A stretch of 64,000 nucleotides of DNA from the NCBI RefSeq assembly GCF_014839805.1, contig NC_051124.1, positions 2,542,001 to 2,606,000 on the forward strand, written 5' to 3'. Positions 12,410-23,305 of this stretch are shown here, one piece after another; position 1 is the first letter of the stretch; each line of letters opens with the position of its first letter. Under the pieces are notes generated by a model. It was not told where the DNA came from and did not search any database. It saw only the letters and a program-made list of their open reading frames with translations. This DNA is from Manduca sexta. Taxonomy: Eukaryota; Arthropoda; Insecta; Lepidoptera; Sphingidae. The position numbers and the translations under genes were made by a program.

Positions 12410-13302
12410 TGCATTATAAATATATACCTTTTAAATAATTATCTAGAATTTCAATATCCATGTAGAGATTAGCTGAAATAAATACTACGAAGACATCATA
12501 GGAAAAGTCCCTTTCATGCTTTTAAAGCCGTATCTCATGATCATAAATGGTTTATAAATTCTATATAATAAATCGGGTATCATTATTCGTAAGCTATTTT
12601 AGTACGTTTATTACGAATTTAGCTGATTTAGAGTATAAAAGCTTGAAGCATTAGACTATTTATGTTTAGTGATGTCTAAATAATTATAGCCATCAGTTTT
12701 AGGATAAATGCGGATCGATTACAGAGGCATTATTGTCACTTCGCCTAATGTCTGTACTGTGTGACCTGCTTTTTATGAAAGTTTATGTACCCATCATTTT
12801 CACTACTCAAGGAAGTCATAAGAAAGTCGAAGAAATCATCGTCAGCCCACCACAATACCATAAACAATTAAGCATGCTTCGTAAATTAGAAAATAGCAAG
12901 ATACGCGACTAAACTAAAACAATTTCGGAATGTAGACCTGAAAATCCATGTAGATAAAGGCTTACGTCATTTCGCGTTGTCCAGAAAGGACAAACATACT
13001 TGTAGTACAAGAATTAATCTAACTCATGATAAATATTTACTTTATTATTTAGCGAGGTGATAAGAACGTTTAAACCAATGTTTATTGATTTTATAGTATA
13101 ATTTTAAATGTATTTATCTAATTATAATTAGATACATAAGTGTATTATTTACGAACGTGACGTAACGAACATTAAAACATATTTGAATGGTGTGGCCTGA
13201 CTGACCAAGGTACTAATATCAAAGCTAATTACGTGAATTCAATGAAAGACGACAATTATTTATTATATCTTCTAATAAATATTAGGCACTTACTACACCT
13301 AC
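12410..13302. other. Gene-free stretch
   Basis: AT-rich, with an isolated ATCATCGTCAGCCCACC-like tail near 12837. No coding signal. Confidence 0.45.
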
Positions 13303-13606
13303 TGGTGGTAGGTATCTTAACAGGAGATTCCGCCTGGTAACACCGCAATGTCAATTTCTGCCGTCAAGCAGCTGTGTGTAGGTACTGTTGTAGTCCGATT
13401 TGAAGGACATTGTAGCCAGTGTAACTACTGGAGTTAATAAGACTTAATTTTTTAGGTCTCAGGATGGCAAGTGCAGTTGAATACCAAACAATACTTTGTA
13501 ATTGAAGGTGTTGGATGGTGTTTCTACTGTTTATGGGCGGTCGTATCGCTTACCATCAGGCGAACGGCAAACTCGTCTAGTCATTCAAAGCATTAAAAAA
13601 ATCTTA
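13303..13606 (+). mobile_element. Retroposon 3' region with poly(A)
   Basis: Blocks TTCTGCCGTCAAGCAGCTGT, TCGTATCGCTTACCATCAGG and CGAACGGCAAACTCGTCTAG, then TCATTCAAAGCATTAAAAAA, are typical of a lepidopteran LINE/SINE 3' end. The 5' limit is uncertain. Confidence 0.65.
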
Positions 13607-13687
13607 CTAGGTCTAGTGACTACTGGCAGCGTATGAGGAATGCCGGCTGAAGAAATCTTTTTGTTTTAACCTGACTATACGTTTGTT

Positions 13688-14004
13688 TGAATAAGCGGCG
13701 AAAGCCTAGTTGGGTGTGGAACGGACTGCCAACTGCCACTGTGGCACACACCTCTGACTTTTCTAAAAAATCATGTGTGTGTTCTTTGTGAATTTATCGT
13801 TCGCTTTAACGGTTAAGGAAAACATCGTGAGGAAAACTGCACATTTGAGAACTTCTCTATAGGAATTTCGAAGGTGTGTGAAGTCTACCAATCCGCACTA
13901 GGCCAGCGTGGTGGACTAAGACCTAATCCCTCTCAGTAGTAGAGGAGGCCCGCGCTCATCAGTGGGCAAGAATATAATACAGGGCTGATATTATTTATTT
14001 ATTT
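13688..14004 (+). mobile_element. tRNA-derived SINE, full length, 12-bp target duplication
   Basis: Flanked by TATACGTTTGTT at 13676-13687 and 14005-14016. It starts near GCCTAGTTGGGTGTGGAACG and ends in a TTATTTATT tail. The B-box region is partly lost compared with the copy at 6.1 kb. Confidence 0.88.
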
Positions 14005-14016
14005 TATACGTTTGTT

Positions 14017-16804
14017 AACCTGACAAGGGTCGGCTTATACAAACACACCGGAATTTTGGGTGAGCACTTTAGACGCTCGCAACCTTTGCAGGGAAACCTA
14101 AGTCGATAGCCAAGACGGGCAGCCGCCCAGATCCTCACGCTTCTAGGGGTCTTCCAAACAAGATGTACATGGATAGAACACTACCCTCTTTCTACAATTA
14201 GGTAGGTACGAAGGGCTTGCAAAGATGTACCGTCCAGAGTCTCGCATTAGTTAAGGCCGCCAGACATGGGCAATACTAGGAGCTTTCTAATACGATTTAC
14301 ACAAAGTAGCATCTCCCACAGCGGCTTAGGATCAGGCAGGCTGTCGCTCGTAGCAACCAAGCCAGATCCTTCTGCAATTTTTTTTTATTTCGTAGACTCC
14401 AATGAGATGTTAGGCGTTCCGAAGCATGTGTTCGGAAATTGATTTTCAGGGTTTTTATTAATTCTTTGAGATTAGCGATTATTATGTTTTTTTCCGATTT
14501 TTTATTAATTCTCTGGGAATAACGATTATTATGAATTGTCTATAAAATCTTAGGTATTGCTGTTGCATGAGGTTGGGATTTCTAGTCATATAGCACTAGA
14601 CTTGGTCTCTATCATATCATGAGCCAGATATAAACTGAACGAAGTATGGTTGTAGATACTAGTTGCCATTATGGCATTCTTCGTCTAAAATAAAGTGAAA
14701 ATTATAAAAAAAAGATTTTTGATACAAACACAAAAGTTTAAGGGCGGTTTAAAATATTACATTTTTCAACCACTTTTGTGGCTGACATAAATTCTGAAAC
14801 AGGCTACGTAAGTAATTAGGTTTGGTATTCAATCTGAAATATGCTTATCCTATTAGAACGAAAAAAACCTTACAGGCGTATACCATTAGCATTACCTACC
14901 CCGTCATATATGAAGTAAAAAAAGTGTAAGGTAACAAAAGATAGCACATGGGTAGACCTGCTTAAATGAGATTTCTTTTTCCCGAAAAAAAATATAATTA
15001 CACAAATTAATACTGCATATCATTCCACATTAACATTTCGAAAACAAATCGATTTCATATCTTATTCTTTAGACCTACATTACCGTTGTCGAAACCTGAC
15101 AAAGAAAAAATCATACATACAAAAATGTTAAAAAAGAACTTGCCAACTATATCCTTTATCCAAACAAAGCAACAGTTCAAAACATCACGGTTACAACTTG
15201 CACATACGGAGCGACACTGTCGCGAGAGCGCGGCCAACTGACTGGCAACTTGGCTTGCCACTTGCCAGCCACTGGCGCGAAGCTGCAGTTTTCACTGGCG
15301 TTTGTTTACGGCTCGCTTGTACGCTCCGTGATTCTGTCCCACTTTTTAGGATGATTTTTTGCTACGTTTATTGTAACGACCGGTTTTGTTACATTCCTTC
15401 ATGTACTTAACAATTTTGTAATAAAATGTTGGATTTTGTTTCCTATTCAGATAAAGTCGATAAAATGTACATATAAAATATTTGATTTGAGCGCCATCCG
15501 GCTGAGATCTCAATGAGATGGTTTGTAATACAAGTAGTTATTTAATTTGTCTTTTTTTTTTAGGACTTTTCTTACGTCAACAGTAAATAATACGCACAGC
15601 ATCAGTAGCAATCTCTCAAGGACTCGATTTCTTAACTTCTCTACCTTACTATAACAAGCCCTCATTTCCTGGGACAGTTGCCTCAATAATTATAGGACCC
15701 TGAGTGACTAGGGGCAATCCCTACCTGCTTTAAACACAATTAAAAGCCCTCAATGTAGACTTTATTTGTAGTACGGAAGGGGTAGTAAATTAAAATTTTG
15801 TGATAAAGATTTTTTAGAATTAGTCCAGCAGCTCCGGATATCGCCCCTAATTTTATTTTTATTTTCTTTATGTGTAGACTTATTTGAGTACTTACATTTT
15901 AAACATTAACCACTTAAAAAACCCAGTTAGTTGAACAATATCAAATATATTTTCATACGGACTTAGTAGGTACTGCAATAGGCATAACATTGTTATAATA
16001 TAAAAAAAAAATTTTTTAATAGGTATTGCTTTACCTGCGTGAGATTTTCCTACTACAAAAATCCCTAAATCATTGTTGCGATCTATCGCCCTCTGTGCGA
16101 CGCCAGCGCCATCTAATTAAAAAACAGATAAATAATCCAATTATTTCACACGGAAATAAATTATCGAGATAGATAGCCTATAATATATAAATACAGGATA
16201 TATCTACACGTATGCCAAATTTCATGCCAATCAGTTTAGCGATTATTTCTAACAAATATTCAATTTTTTTTACAAACATTCGCATTTATATTAAGATAAT
16301 AAGATTTAAAAATATTATAGCGTTGACTTTACTTGACTTAATTTCTTTTTAATTAAGTTCCTTATAAAAAGAAACCCCTTGAAATTACGCAATACTTGAC
16401 CCCACGAAGTATTTATGTTCTACGCTTGATCCATACTAAGGGAAGTTTTGTAAGGTATATCAGCAACCACGGCATAAATACTTCGATTCCTATAAAAAAT
16501 ACATTACGACTAACTAAAACAACTGTCATAGTTCTTGAAGTACTCCACCCATATTTTGATTATCAAGCAAATCATAGTGTTTTTTGCATTACATTATTAT
16601 ATAGACCTTGAACATAAATAATTATTTGCAGTACTTCAATATATTATAACTAAAAAATATGATTTAAACTTTAAACTAAACGTAAATAAGAATCCAGTTT
16701 TCATCATTCATAATTCTCTTTAAAACCTTCATGCCATTAAATTCATAGAACACATAACTAAAAAGTCATTTATTCATAAAAATATTTAACTGGTAACAAT
16801 TGTT
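14017..16804. other. Gene-free region upstream of GRHPR 3' end
   Basis: The first 370 bp (14030-14400) are GC-richer and look like an old LINE fragment, without an open frame. A GC-rich patch at 15195-15345 shows no coding or promoter signature I can defend. The rest is AT-rich. Confidence 0.4.
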
Positions 16805-16810
16805 TTTATT
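16805..16810 (-). other. Poly(A) signal of GRHPR
   Basis: AATAAA on the minus strand starts 18 nt past the stop codon. A 3' UTR this short is plausible; no T/GT-rich downstream element was verified. Confidence 0.45.
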
Positions 16811-16828
16811 TAATTGCTCTAGTAACAT

Positions 16829-17464
16829 TTATTTAAGCTCTGCAGGCATTGGTTCACCTTTCAAAGCAGCCAGGATATTCTGAGCAGTGAGGTTGCTCAT
16901 GATGTTCCTAGCTTCAATAGCAGCGCTACCAATATGAGGTAGAATAACACAGTTCTTTAACTTAAACAGGGGACTGTCTAACGGTAGAGGTTCAGGTGTT
17001 GTCACATCCAAGCCTGCAGCCCGGATAGTGTTGGTCTTCAAAGCTTCAATCAAGGCCGGCTGATCAACCGTCCCTCCACGACTTGTGTTAACGAATATAG
17101 CGGTCTTCTTCATCTTCTCAAATGCAGATTTGTTAAAAATCTCTTTCGTTTCAGGTACTAATGCAGCACAGCATATTACAAAGTCAGATTGTGCGAGTAA
17201 CTCGTCAAAACTGACTTTAACAGCGCCTGTTTCTTGCTCCTCGGGTCTACGACTGCGATTGTAATACAGAATTCTGGCTGTGTTAAAGGCTTTCACTCTG
17301 CGGGCTACGCCTTGGCCAATTCTGCCGAAACCGACGATGCCCACAGTGGCGCCGGCGAGACCGGGGCCCGTCATCCATGTTGGGGCCCAGGACACCCACC
17401 CGCCAGTCCTGGCTTCGTGTATGGCTTCTGGGAGACGGCGGGATGTGGCCAGAAGGAGGGCGAG
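16829..17464 (-). CDS. GRHPR: GRHPR exon 3 (NAD(P)-binding domain, C-terminus)
   Basis: The acceptor is ATTTCAG|CTC. The exon is 636 nt including the stop, open throughout, and carries the Rossmann fold and all three catalytic residues. No frameshift or internal stop is seen. Confidence 0.95.
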   Translation of the reverse strand, partial: LALLLATSRRLPEAIHEARTGGWVSWAPTWMTGPGLAGATVGIVGFGRIGQGVARRVKAFNTARILYYNRSRRPEEQETGAVKVSFDELLAQSDFVICCAALVPETKEIFNKSAFEKMKKTAIFVNTSRGGTVDQPALIEALKTNTIRAAGLDVTTPEPLPLDSPLFKLKNCVILPHIGSAAIEARNIMSNLTAQNILAALKGEPMPAELK

Positions 17465-20230
17465 CTGAAATGATAATTTAAAATTATTTCATAATGCACA
17501 AAGATAACTTATAAAATAAAAAGTATTCAATGCTTATACAAGATATCGGCACAACAAACTCCCATTCTTTTTTTAAATATATTTAATATTTATTAGTATC
17601 GGAATTTAACTCCATATTAATACTTTTCTATCCATATCTAGTAATTTAAAGCATTAGAACTTTTTTATTTTTATTTGATTCTTTAAAATAACTTAAGACA
17701 ATAAACAAATTCAATGAATTACTTTGTAAAATACTGTACAGTATTTTATCAAAAAAATATACTACAGTGATAAGGTCTCAGTCAGTATTTTGATAAAAAA
17801 CATAAAGAATTTTTTGCCCACCATCAATGCCAGCAACTATAGCAAAAACTGTCATGGTAAGAATTCTATTACTCTGTATTCAGAGTAGTTTTTATACGAA
17901 ATAAGGATTCAGACATTTTAGCATATAATAAGGAGCATTTAAACCTTACATTAAAAATATAAGATATTTTAGAAACCATATTATATTTTAAATGCAGTAT
18001 AAATTTTAACAAAATATGAATAGTGCAGTGTACAATATAGTTTGAGGCAACTGTACAAATCATCCTTTGTTTAATAGATAAGTTTACTAATATTCAGAGG
18101 GATACCACTGTGGATAATGTCCAATATAAAATGTCTGTAGTTATATAAGTGACATAATTCGGGAAATTATTATTAGATAATTTAATTATAATTAAATATT
18201 CTCATGTAACTTGGCTTATCATAAGTGCAACTGTGATGAATAAAGCATTTTATTTCATTTTGTTTTAAAAATGAAAAATCTTCCACAAAACTATGTTATT
18301 TCTATTCTCAATCAAAGGATGATGTATAAATTAATTAATGTAAACACTATTGTACACCACATTTAAAAAAAATGTGCTAAGATAGGCTTATCGCTAAGAA
18401 GCAATCTATTCCAGACAGCACGCCCTTATAGTCAGAGACTAACTATAACATACTGAAGACAAGGATGTATAATATGTAAGATTTGTTAAAAATAAAAGTT
18501 TAATATGGAACAAGCTACCTGAAGATGCAGTGTTAGCTAGAAATACCAATATATTCCAGAAGAGACAAAATTCATTGCGCATTTAAAAAACAGTTATAGA
18601 TTAGCAGAATGAAAGTGCTTAACAGTTTCTTATTACTGCTTGCCTGATAAATAAATAAATATCTGAAGTAAAAATGATATATTGAGGCTGAATGATGATA
18701 TATTGATCATTAAGTGAAGAATATTTTTTTTACATATATTTACTCACAGTAAGCTCAGCAGTGGCATCTGTGAGCACATCTGGAGTATAACCAATCTTGA
18801 CTCCTCTCTTCCTACACTCTGCCACATCAATATGGTCATGGCCTACAGAAATTGTGGCCACCACCTTCAACCCCGGCCCAGCTGCTTCCAGCAGCTCCTG
18901 GTCAATCTTGTCATTGAGAGAGCAGTAGATACCGTTTACTCCTGCAACCGCCTTTAACAGCTCTGCTCTTGGTATTGGAGAGGAATGATTCCATAACTTT
19001 ACATCACATCTGAAATAACAGGTTTTTGTTCCTTAATAAATAATTAAAGGTCATTGAATTTATGATAATATATGGAGTAGACTAAAGGTGTTTGTGCATA
19101 TTAAATATAAAAATAGATAGTTTTTGATATAGCAAGGTCATTCTTTATTATTAGATGGTGAAAAGATAACACATAGCATTAAAATTCTTTAAATTGTTAG
19201 GAAACAGTGAAAATACTCTAATAAATAAATACATTTTTAATATAATTAAAAACATAATCTTGTATATTCTACCCAAGTCCTTTTTCTATAAAACACTTGA
19301 AATGATAACATTGTTCCGTTTCTAGCTAAAATGTTATTTGTAGTGTATCGACTTTCAAGTGCCAGCAAAATACTAGCTGTGAGGTAAATAGCACATTAAT
19401 GTCAATAAATGAATGTATTACACTAAAAAATATATACTTTTGGACTCCTTGTGGTAGGGATACAAAGAGGGGTGCGGATGTTTGTTCCATGCCCATCTGA
19501 GAATTGAGTGGTTCCCATCCAAAACACTTTAAGGCAGCCTAATACTACTGTAAATGCATAAAATGACCAAAATTATCAAATGCTTGTACAAAAAAGTAAT
19601 ATTTTTATCGAGGACACTGGCCCTTCTAATTCCCATATTTCTAACTTTAAGAAAAAATATAGTTAGTTAATTAATTGACTAATTCTTGTTCTATTATTGT
19701 AGAATATTTTATAAATAGATGAGAAAAAAATACTGAAAATATTTATATTTCAACCTACTTATAAAAATCACAATATTTTAACTACATAGTTATATTACTA
19801 CAGCATGTTAAGTTCACATCAGATGTACACACAAGTGTTTTAGAGGCCAATGGGTGACAATTATATGATATAGCCACACAAAATAAGTTGAATTAGATTT
19901 GATCACTTTTTCTCCCAGACATGTACTCAATTTAAATACAGTTGTAATAAATTCATATAAGGACACATATTTAGGCCGACAATTCAATATGGTACAAAAT
20001 TCGCAATAACAAACTTAGTGTCATTTATTTGCAACACAATTCTTGTGAAAACTGCTAACCTATATTGAATTATTTTTATCTTACTCTTTTTTCAACAAGT
20101 CCACACCACACTCGGGCATGTCATCCCGCGTCACGTACACCTGATGTCCCGCAACACCACTCATGTTCCTCGATACGTTAACACTACGAAGCAAGCGCGG
20201 AGCGAGTGACTTCACACCTTTACAAAACAT
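16829..20230 (-). CDS. GRHPR: Glyoxylate reductase/hydroxypyruvate reductase, 3 exons, complete
   Basis: Exons on the minus strand are 20230-20085, 19009-18748 and 17464-16829 (stop TAA). Splice sites are canonical and phases match (2, then 0), giving 347 residues; human GRHPR has about 328. The family is an NAD(P)H-dependent D-2-hydroxyacid dehydrogenase that reduces glyoxylate and hydroxypyruvate. Visible marks are VGHDHID in the substrate domain, the dinucleotide motif GFGRIG at about residues 181-186, and the catalytic triad R265 (in NTSRGG), E294 (in TPEPLP) and H313 (in LPHIGSA). The tail GEPMPAELK matches the family ending. The first 22 residues are rich in Arg, Lys and Ser and lack acidic residues, so they look like a mitochondrial presequence. 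A second in-frame ATG at 20164-20162 (Met23), in a better context (AACATGA), could start a cytosolic form. Identification is confident; the start choice is less certain. Confidence 0.93.
17465..18747 (-). other. GRHPR intron 2
   Basis: AT-rich intron with no coding signal. It contains a short palindrome, AAAATACTGTACAGTATTTT, near 17728-17747, and no recognisable transposon ends. Confidence 0.7.
18748..19009 (-). CDS. GRHPR: GRHPR exon 2 (substrate-binding domain)
   Basis: The acceptor is TTTCAG|A and the donor ACT|GTGAGT. It encodes 87 residues, including the conserved LKVVATISVGHDHID block and RGVKIGYTPDVLTD, which align by eye with human GRHPR (KVISTMSVGIDHL; RVGYTPDVLTD). Confidence 0.92.
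19010..20084 (-). other. GRHPR intron 1
   Basis: AT-rich intron between well-supported splice sites; no repeat or coding exon recognised. Confidence 0.7.
20085..20230 (-). CDS. GRHPR: GRHPR exon 1 (presequence and N-terminus)
   Basis: The frame is open from ATG 20230-20228 to the donor GA|GTAAG at 20085. It encodes a basic leader (MFCKGVKSLAPRLLRS...), then the first strand of the catalytic domain (HQVYVTRDDMPECG). It ends in phase 2; the one-base complement comes from exon 2. Confidence 0.82.
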
Positions 20231-20940
20231 GAATACACAATTACTGATATTTCCGCGCTTTTTACAAGGTCACTTAATTATCCGGCAAGTATTTCGGCGG
20301 CGCTGTCTGGGTTTTTGTACTAGTATCGCCCTTGAAAATTGAAGGTTTGGCGAAATAAATAGACAAGTGTAACACAGCAACAGTGGCAAGCAAAACCTTG
20401 CCTTTTGTTGACTTTATAAATGATAATGCGCTCATTTTATTAAGGGTTTAAATTAACTGGAATTATTATATAATAATAAACTAACATTGCCGACAAATGT
20501 GGCGGAAAAAATGTTTAAAAGTAATGCAAATCACGCATTCATCAAGTGTCCATACGTCACTGTGACGTTTTAACTAGGGTTGAACTTGTAATAATTATTA
20601 ACATCGATTTTTCTTTCGTTTTTACAAATATTCAATATAAAGTAAAAGAAATGCATTACCTTTTGTATGGCACTACTTTTAAGGAAAAATACAATTTTTA
20701 TGTAGAAGTATTCCCTTTTTATGTGCTAGATTTTGATTACGTTCAATATCGATAACCGATACTACGTCATATGTTTAACGTAAACATCACTTCAAATGCC
20801 TAATGCTTTAGTTAGGCACTTCGTTCAAAAATCCAATTATTACATAAAAGGAACAATATTATGTTAAACTAAACACAAAACATTTGTTTTTTTCTAAAAT
20901 ATCAAACCACCAAAAAGGTCAAATTAAAAACAAAATAAGC
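20231..20940. other. Intergenic region between TXNDC15-like gene and GRHPR
   Basis: About 0.7 kb separates two genes transcribed in the same direction. It should hold the GRHPR promoter. No clear TATA box or initiator could be picked and no coding signal is seen; a 69-codon plus-strand frame at 20546-20755 has no recognisable domain. Confidence 0.5.
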
Positions 20941-20946
20941 TTTATT
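20941..20946 (-). other. Poly(A) signal of TXNDC15-like gene
   Basis: AATAAA on the minus strand, 12 nt beyond the stop codon. Confidence 0.45.
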
Positions 20947-20957
20947 TATGTACACAT

Positions 20958-21790
20958 TTAATCATTATGTTCATGTTGAGCCTCTGATTCCCTCCAGTTA
21001 TTCTGTACCATTTCCACAATCATTTGCCAATATTTGGACTGAACAAAATAGTATACTGAGCACACTATGATAAACAGCCATGACAAGATTAGGAAATAGT
21101 CAGTTTCCTTTTCAACCACACTAGGCACAGGGCCTTGGAAATCTTTTGATGTGACCAACAATGTCTGGGGTTGTTGGCCTGTGATTGTATGTACGAATTT
21201 ACTGAACAACTGTATATTGTATTCAGTTCCATTGTATTTAGCCACTGGCCGACCATTATGGAACATTTTTAAAGTAGGAACTCCAATGATGCCATGTTGT
21301 GCATTAATTCCTTGGTATTTTAAAGCATCCAGAGCCACCATTTTGACACTTGGGTATGATCTGGCTAAGGCATTAAAATGTGGTGCTGCATGAGCGCTGA
21401 AGGGACAAGCTCTTGCAAAGAACAGTACCAGCACACAACTAGCCTCCATGTCCCTGCTTGTAATGTCAGGCTTGATCTGTAATAGCTTAGCTAAATGACT
21501 TCCATTGATTATTTCTACTACTGGCTCTATTTCTTCAATTTGTTCGTACATTATCTCTTTACATTTGACCAGCTTTCGTGTTTCATTAGCTGTTTGTGTT
21601 TTATTCTCTGCTGTGACATTGGCTAATGTTACTGTGTTATAAATATTAGTGAGAGTTTTATTCACATCAGATATAACGTTGGAGAGGAGTGATTCTGACT
21701 CGTCAACATTAGGGACTTCATCTGTATCCTCTTCTAGATTTATTTGTGGTTCATCTTCAACATCAAATTGTGTGGTTGTTGTTGCCAATG
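20958..21790 (-). CDS. TXNDC15: TXNDC15-like exon 2 (thioredoxin fold and TM)
   Basis: The acceptor is TTACAG|CATTGG. There are 833 nt in one open frame to the stop at 20958, encoding the luminal thioredoxin fold, the membrane helix and the tail. Confidence 0.88.
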
Positions 21791-22288
21791 CTGTAAGACA
21801 GAATTTAAACATTTGATATATTTGATATATTCATGTATGAAGTGAATGGATCAGTATATAAATTTATTTAGACTATACTTTAATTATAAAATTAAATAAT
21901 TATAAAATGCATAAAAATTTGATAAGAATCAACTTGTTTTTAGTAAGACAAAGTAAAAGATTCCCATCTCTAAAGCTGCGGATAGTAATTCACAGTGCTA
22001 TTTGCATTGATATTTGATACTAATAAAATAAAATATTAGAAAAAATGTTTATAAACATAATTCTATATCTATAGGAAGTATTTTTCAACATGAAAGGAAT
22101 TTGATAGCCAGTTAAAGAACTGCCATATCATCTTGACGAAGCAATATTCAATGCTCAATTAGAAAATGCAAATTTAATAAAAAATAGGTAAAAGCCGCAC
22201 CGAGCCTAATTATAAATATAATTTATAATAACTCACCTATCAAACCGAATATAACTAAACAATAACTATTTTTTATGCTTAAATTCAT
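20958..22288 (-). CDS. TXNDC15: Thioredoxin-domain membrane protein, TXNDC15-like, 2 exons, complete
   Basis: Exon 1 is 22288-22237 and exon 2 is 21790-20958; they join in phase 1 (G|CA) to give 294 residues. A short hydrophobic signal peptide (about residues 9-20) is followed by an acidic, poorly conserved luminal stretch with several N-glycosylation sequons. A thioredoxin fold follows at about 108-225 (LVLFFARACPFSAHAAPHF, cis-Pro in IGVPT). A single membrane helix at about 250-267 and a short cytosolic tail end the protein. Order, spacing and the PHFN and GPVPS blocks match TXNDC15, a type I membrane protein tied to ciliary signalling in mammals. The active site keeps one Cys (C146, ACPF), so disulfide exchange through CXXC is unlikely. 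It lies head-to-head with the SCP gene. Confidence 0.85.
22237..22288 (-). CDS. TXNDC15: TXNDC15-like exon 1 (signal peptide)
   Basis: The ATG lies in context GCAATGA. Seventeen codons plus one base run to the donor ATAG|GTGAGT. The hydrophobic run YCLVIFGLI fits a signal peptide. This exon replaces the artificial Met seen if exon 2 is read alone. Confidence 0.8.
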
Positions 22289-23253
22289 TGCTATTACGTA
22301 TTAAATGCTATACTTTGCGCAAATTAAATGTTTTCCCTGATAAATTATTTATTTTCATCAATTTTCATGTAATGTTTTTTAATTTTCATTTGACAATATA
22401 TAAAATTGACATTTGACAAAGACAAAATGTTTCACATTCCATTTCATTTCAACTTAATGTTTTTTAAACAATATTCCATATTTTACGGCTGTAATAATTA
22501 TGAATTATTTTTTGGATAAACTTTCAAATTATTCTGAAAATAACAAATATTATATTATTATTTTAAGTTCTTTAATTTTATATTTTTAACAGGCCTCAGT
22601 GATGAGTATCCATAGAGGTTTTAAAGAAAAGGAACGTGTTGCCTATTTCATTTCATTTCACGCAAAAGCTGTTTTAAGTTGCATGTGGTATGCGGAAAAG
22701 CGCCAATATTTAAAATCGTCTCACCTATACATTTTTAGTACCTTTGTTCCATCGAGGAGTTACTAGGGTTAGAGGATCTATAGCATTATAGAGCAGGCTA
22801 TGTATACATGATATCATAATTTATCAGCAATTTGCTTAAACTTTCTCTAAATAAAAGGATCGATATAGGATAGTAACACTTAATATATTTTATTAAAGAT
22901 AGCAAAAAATATAGGAATATGAATAATTAATTAAATTACATTCCCCGTTGGTCCACGAGTGATTCCTCAACGTAGATCTTACAATTGGCTATCAACCGAA
23001 ATAATAAACAAACCCGGTTTGTTTTACGACATGGTATACTTCAGGGTAGAGCGTCATGACGTGTCTTTCATAATGTTTTATTGTTTTACGTTCGCGATGG
23101 TCCCGAAGGCGCGGCGATGTATCTCAGTCCAAAGTCTCAGTCGCTGCGCGGCCGCCGACGCGCCACCCTTTAGTACCTATCTTCGCACAAACTAAACTGA
23201 ACCGCATTATACAAGTGTGAACAAAAATAAAAGTGACTTGACAATTAACAAAA
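22289..23253. promoter_or_regulatory. Divergent promoter region, TXNDC15-like / SCP
   Basis: About 965 bp separate two start codons on opposite strands, so both promoters must lie here unless untranslated first exons sit farther away. The SCP side has a GC-rich patch near 23095-23170. No core promoter element could be assigned with confidence. Confidence 0.45.
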
Positions 23254-23305
23254 ATGGCGTGTTCGTGGCATAACCGAGTAGAATTCGTTGTGAGATACCT
23301 TTACG
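23254..23305 (+). CDS. SCP: SCP exon 1
   Basis: ATG followed by 17 codons plus one base to the donor G|GTAAGTG. It encodes MACSWHNRVEFVVRYLY, matching the usual SCP N-terminal helix. The phase-1 junction completes the first Asp of EF loop 1. Confidence 0.88.

Noticed and set aside
17234..17473. Plus-strand ORFs over GRHPR
   Set aside because: Antisense shadows of GRHPR exon 3; no domain.
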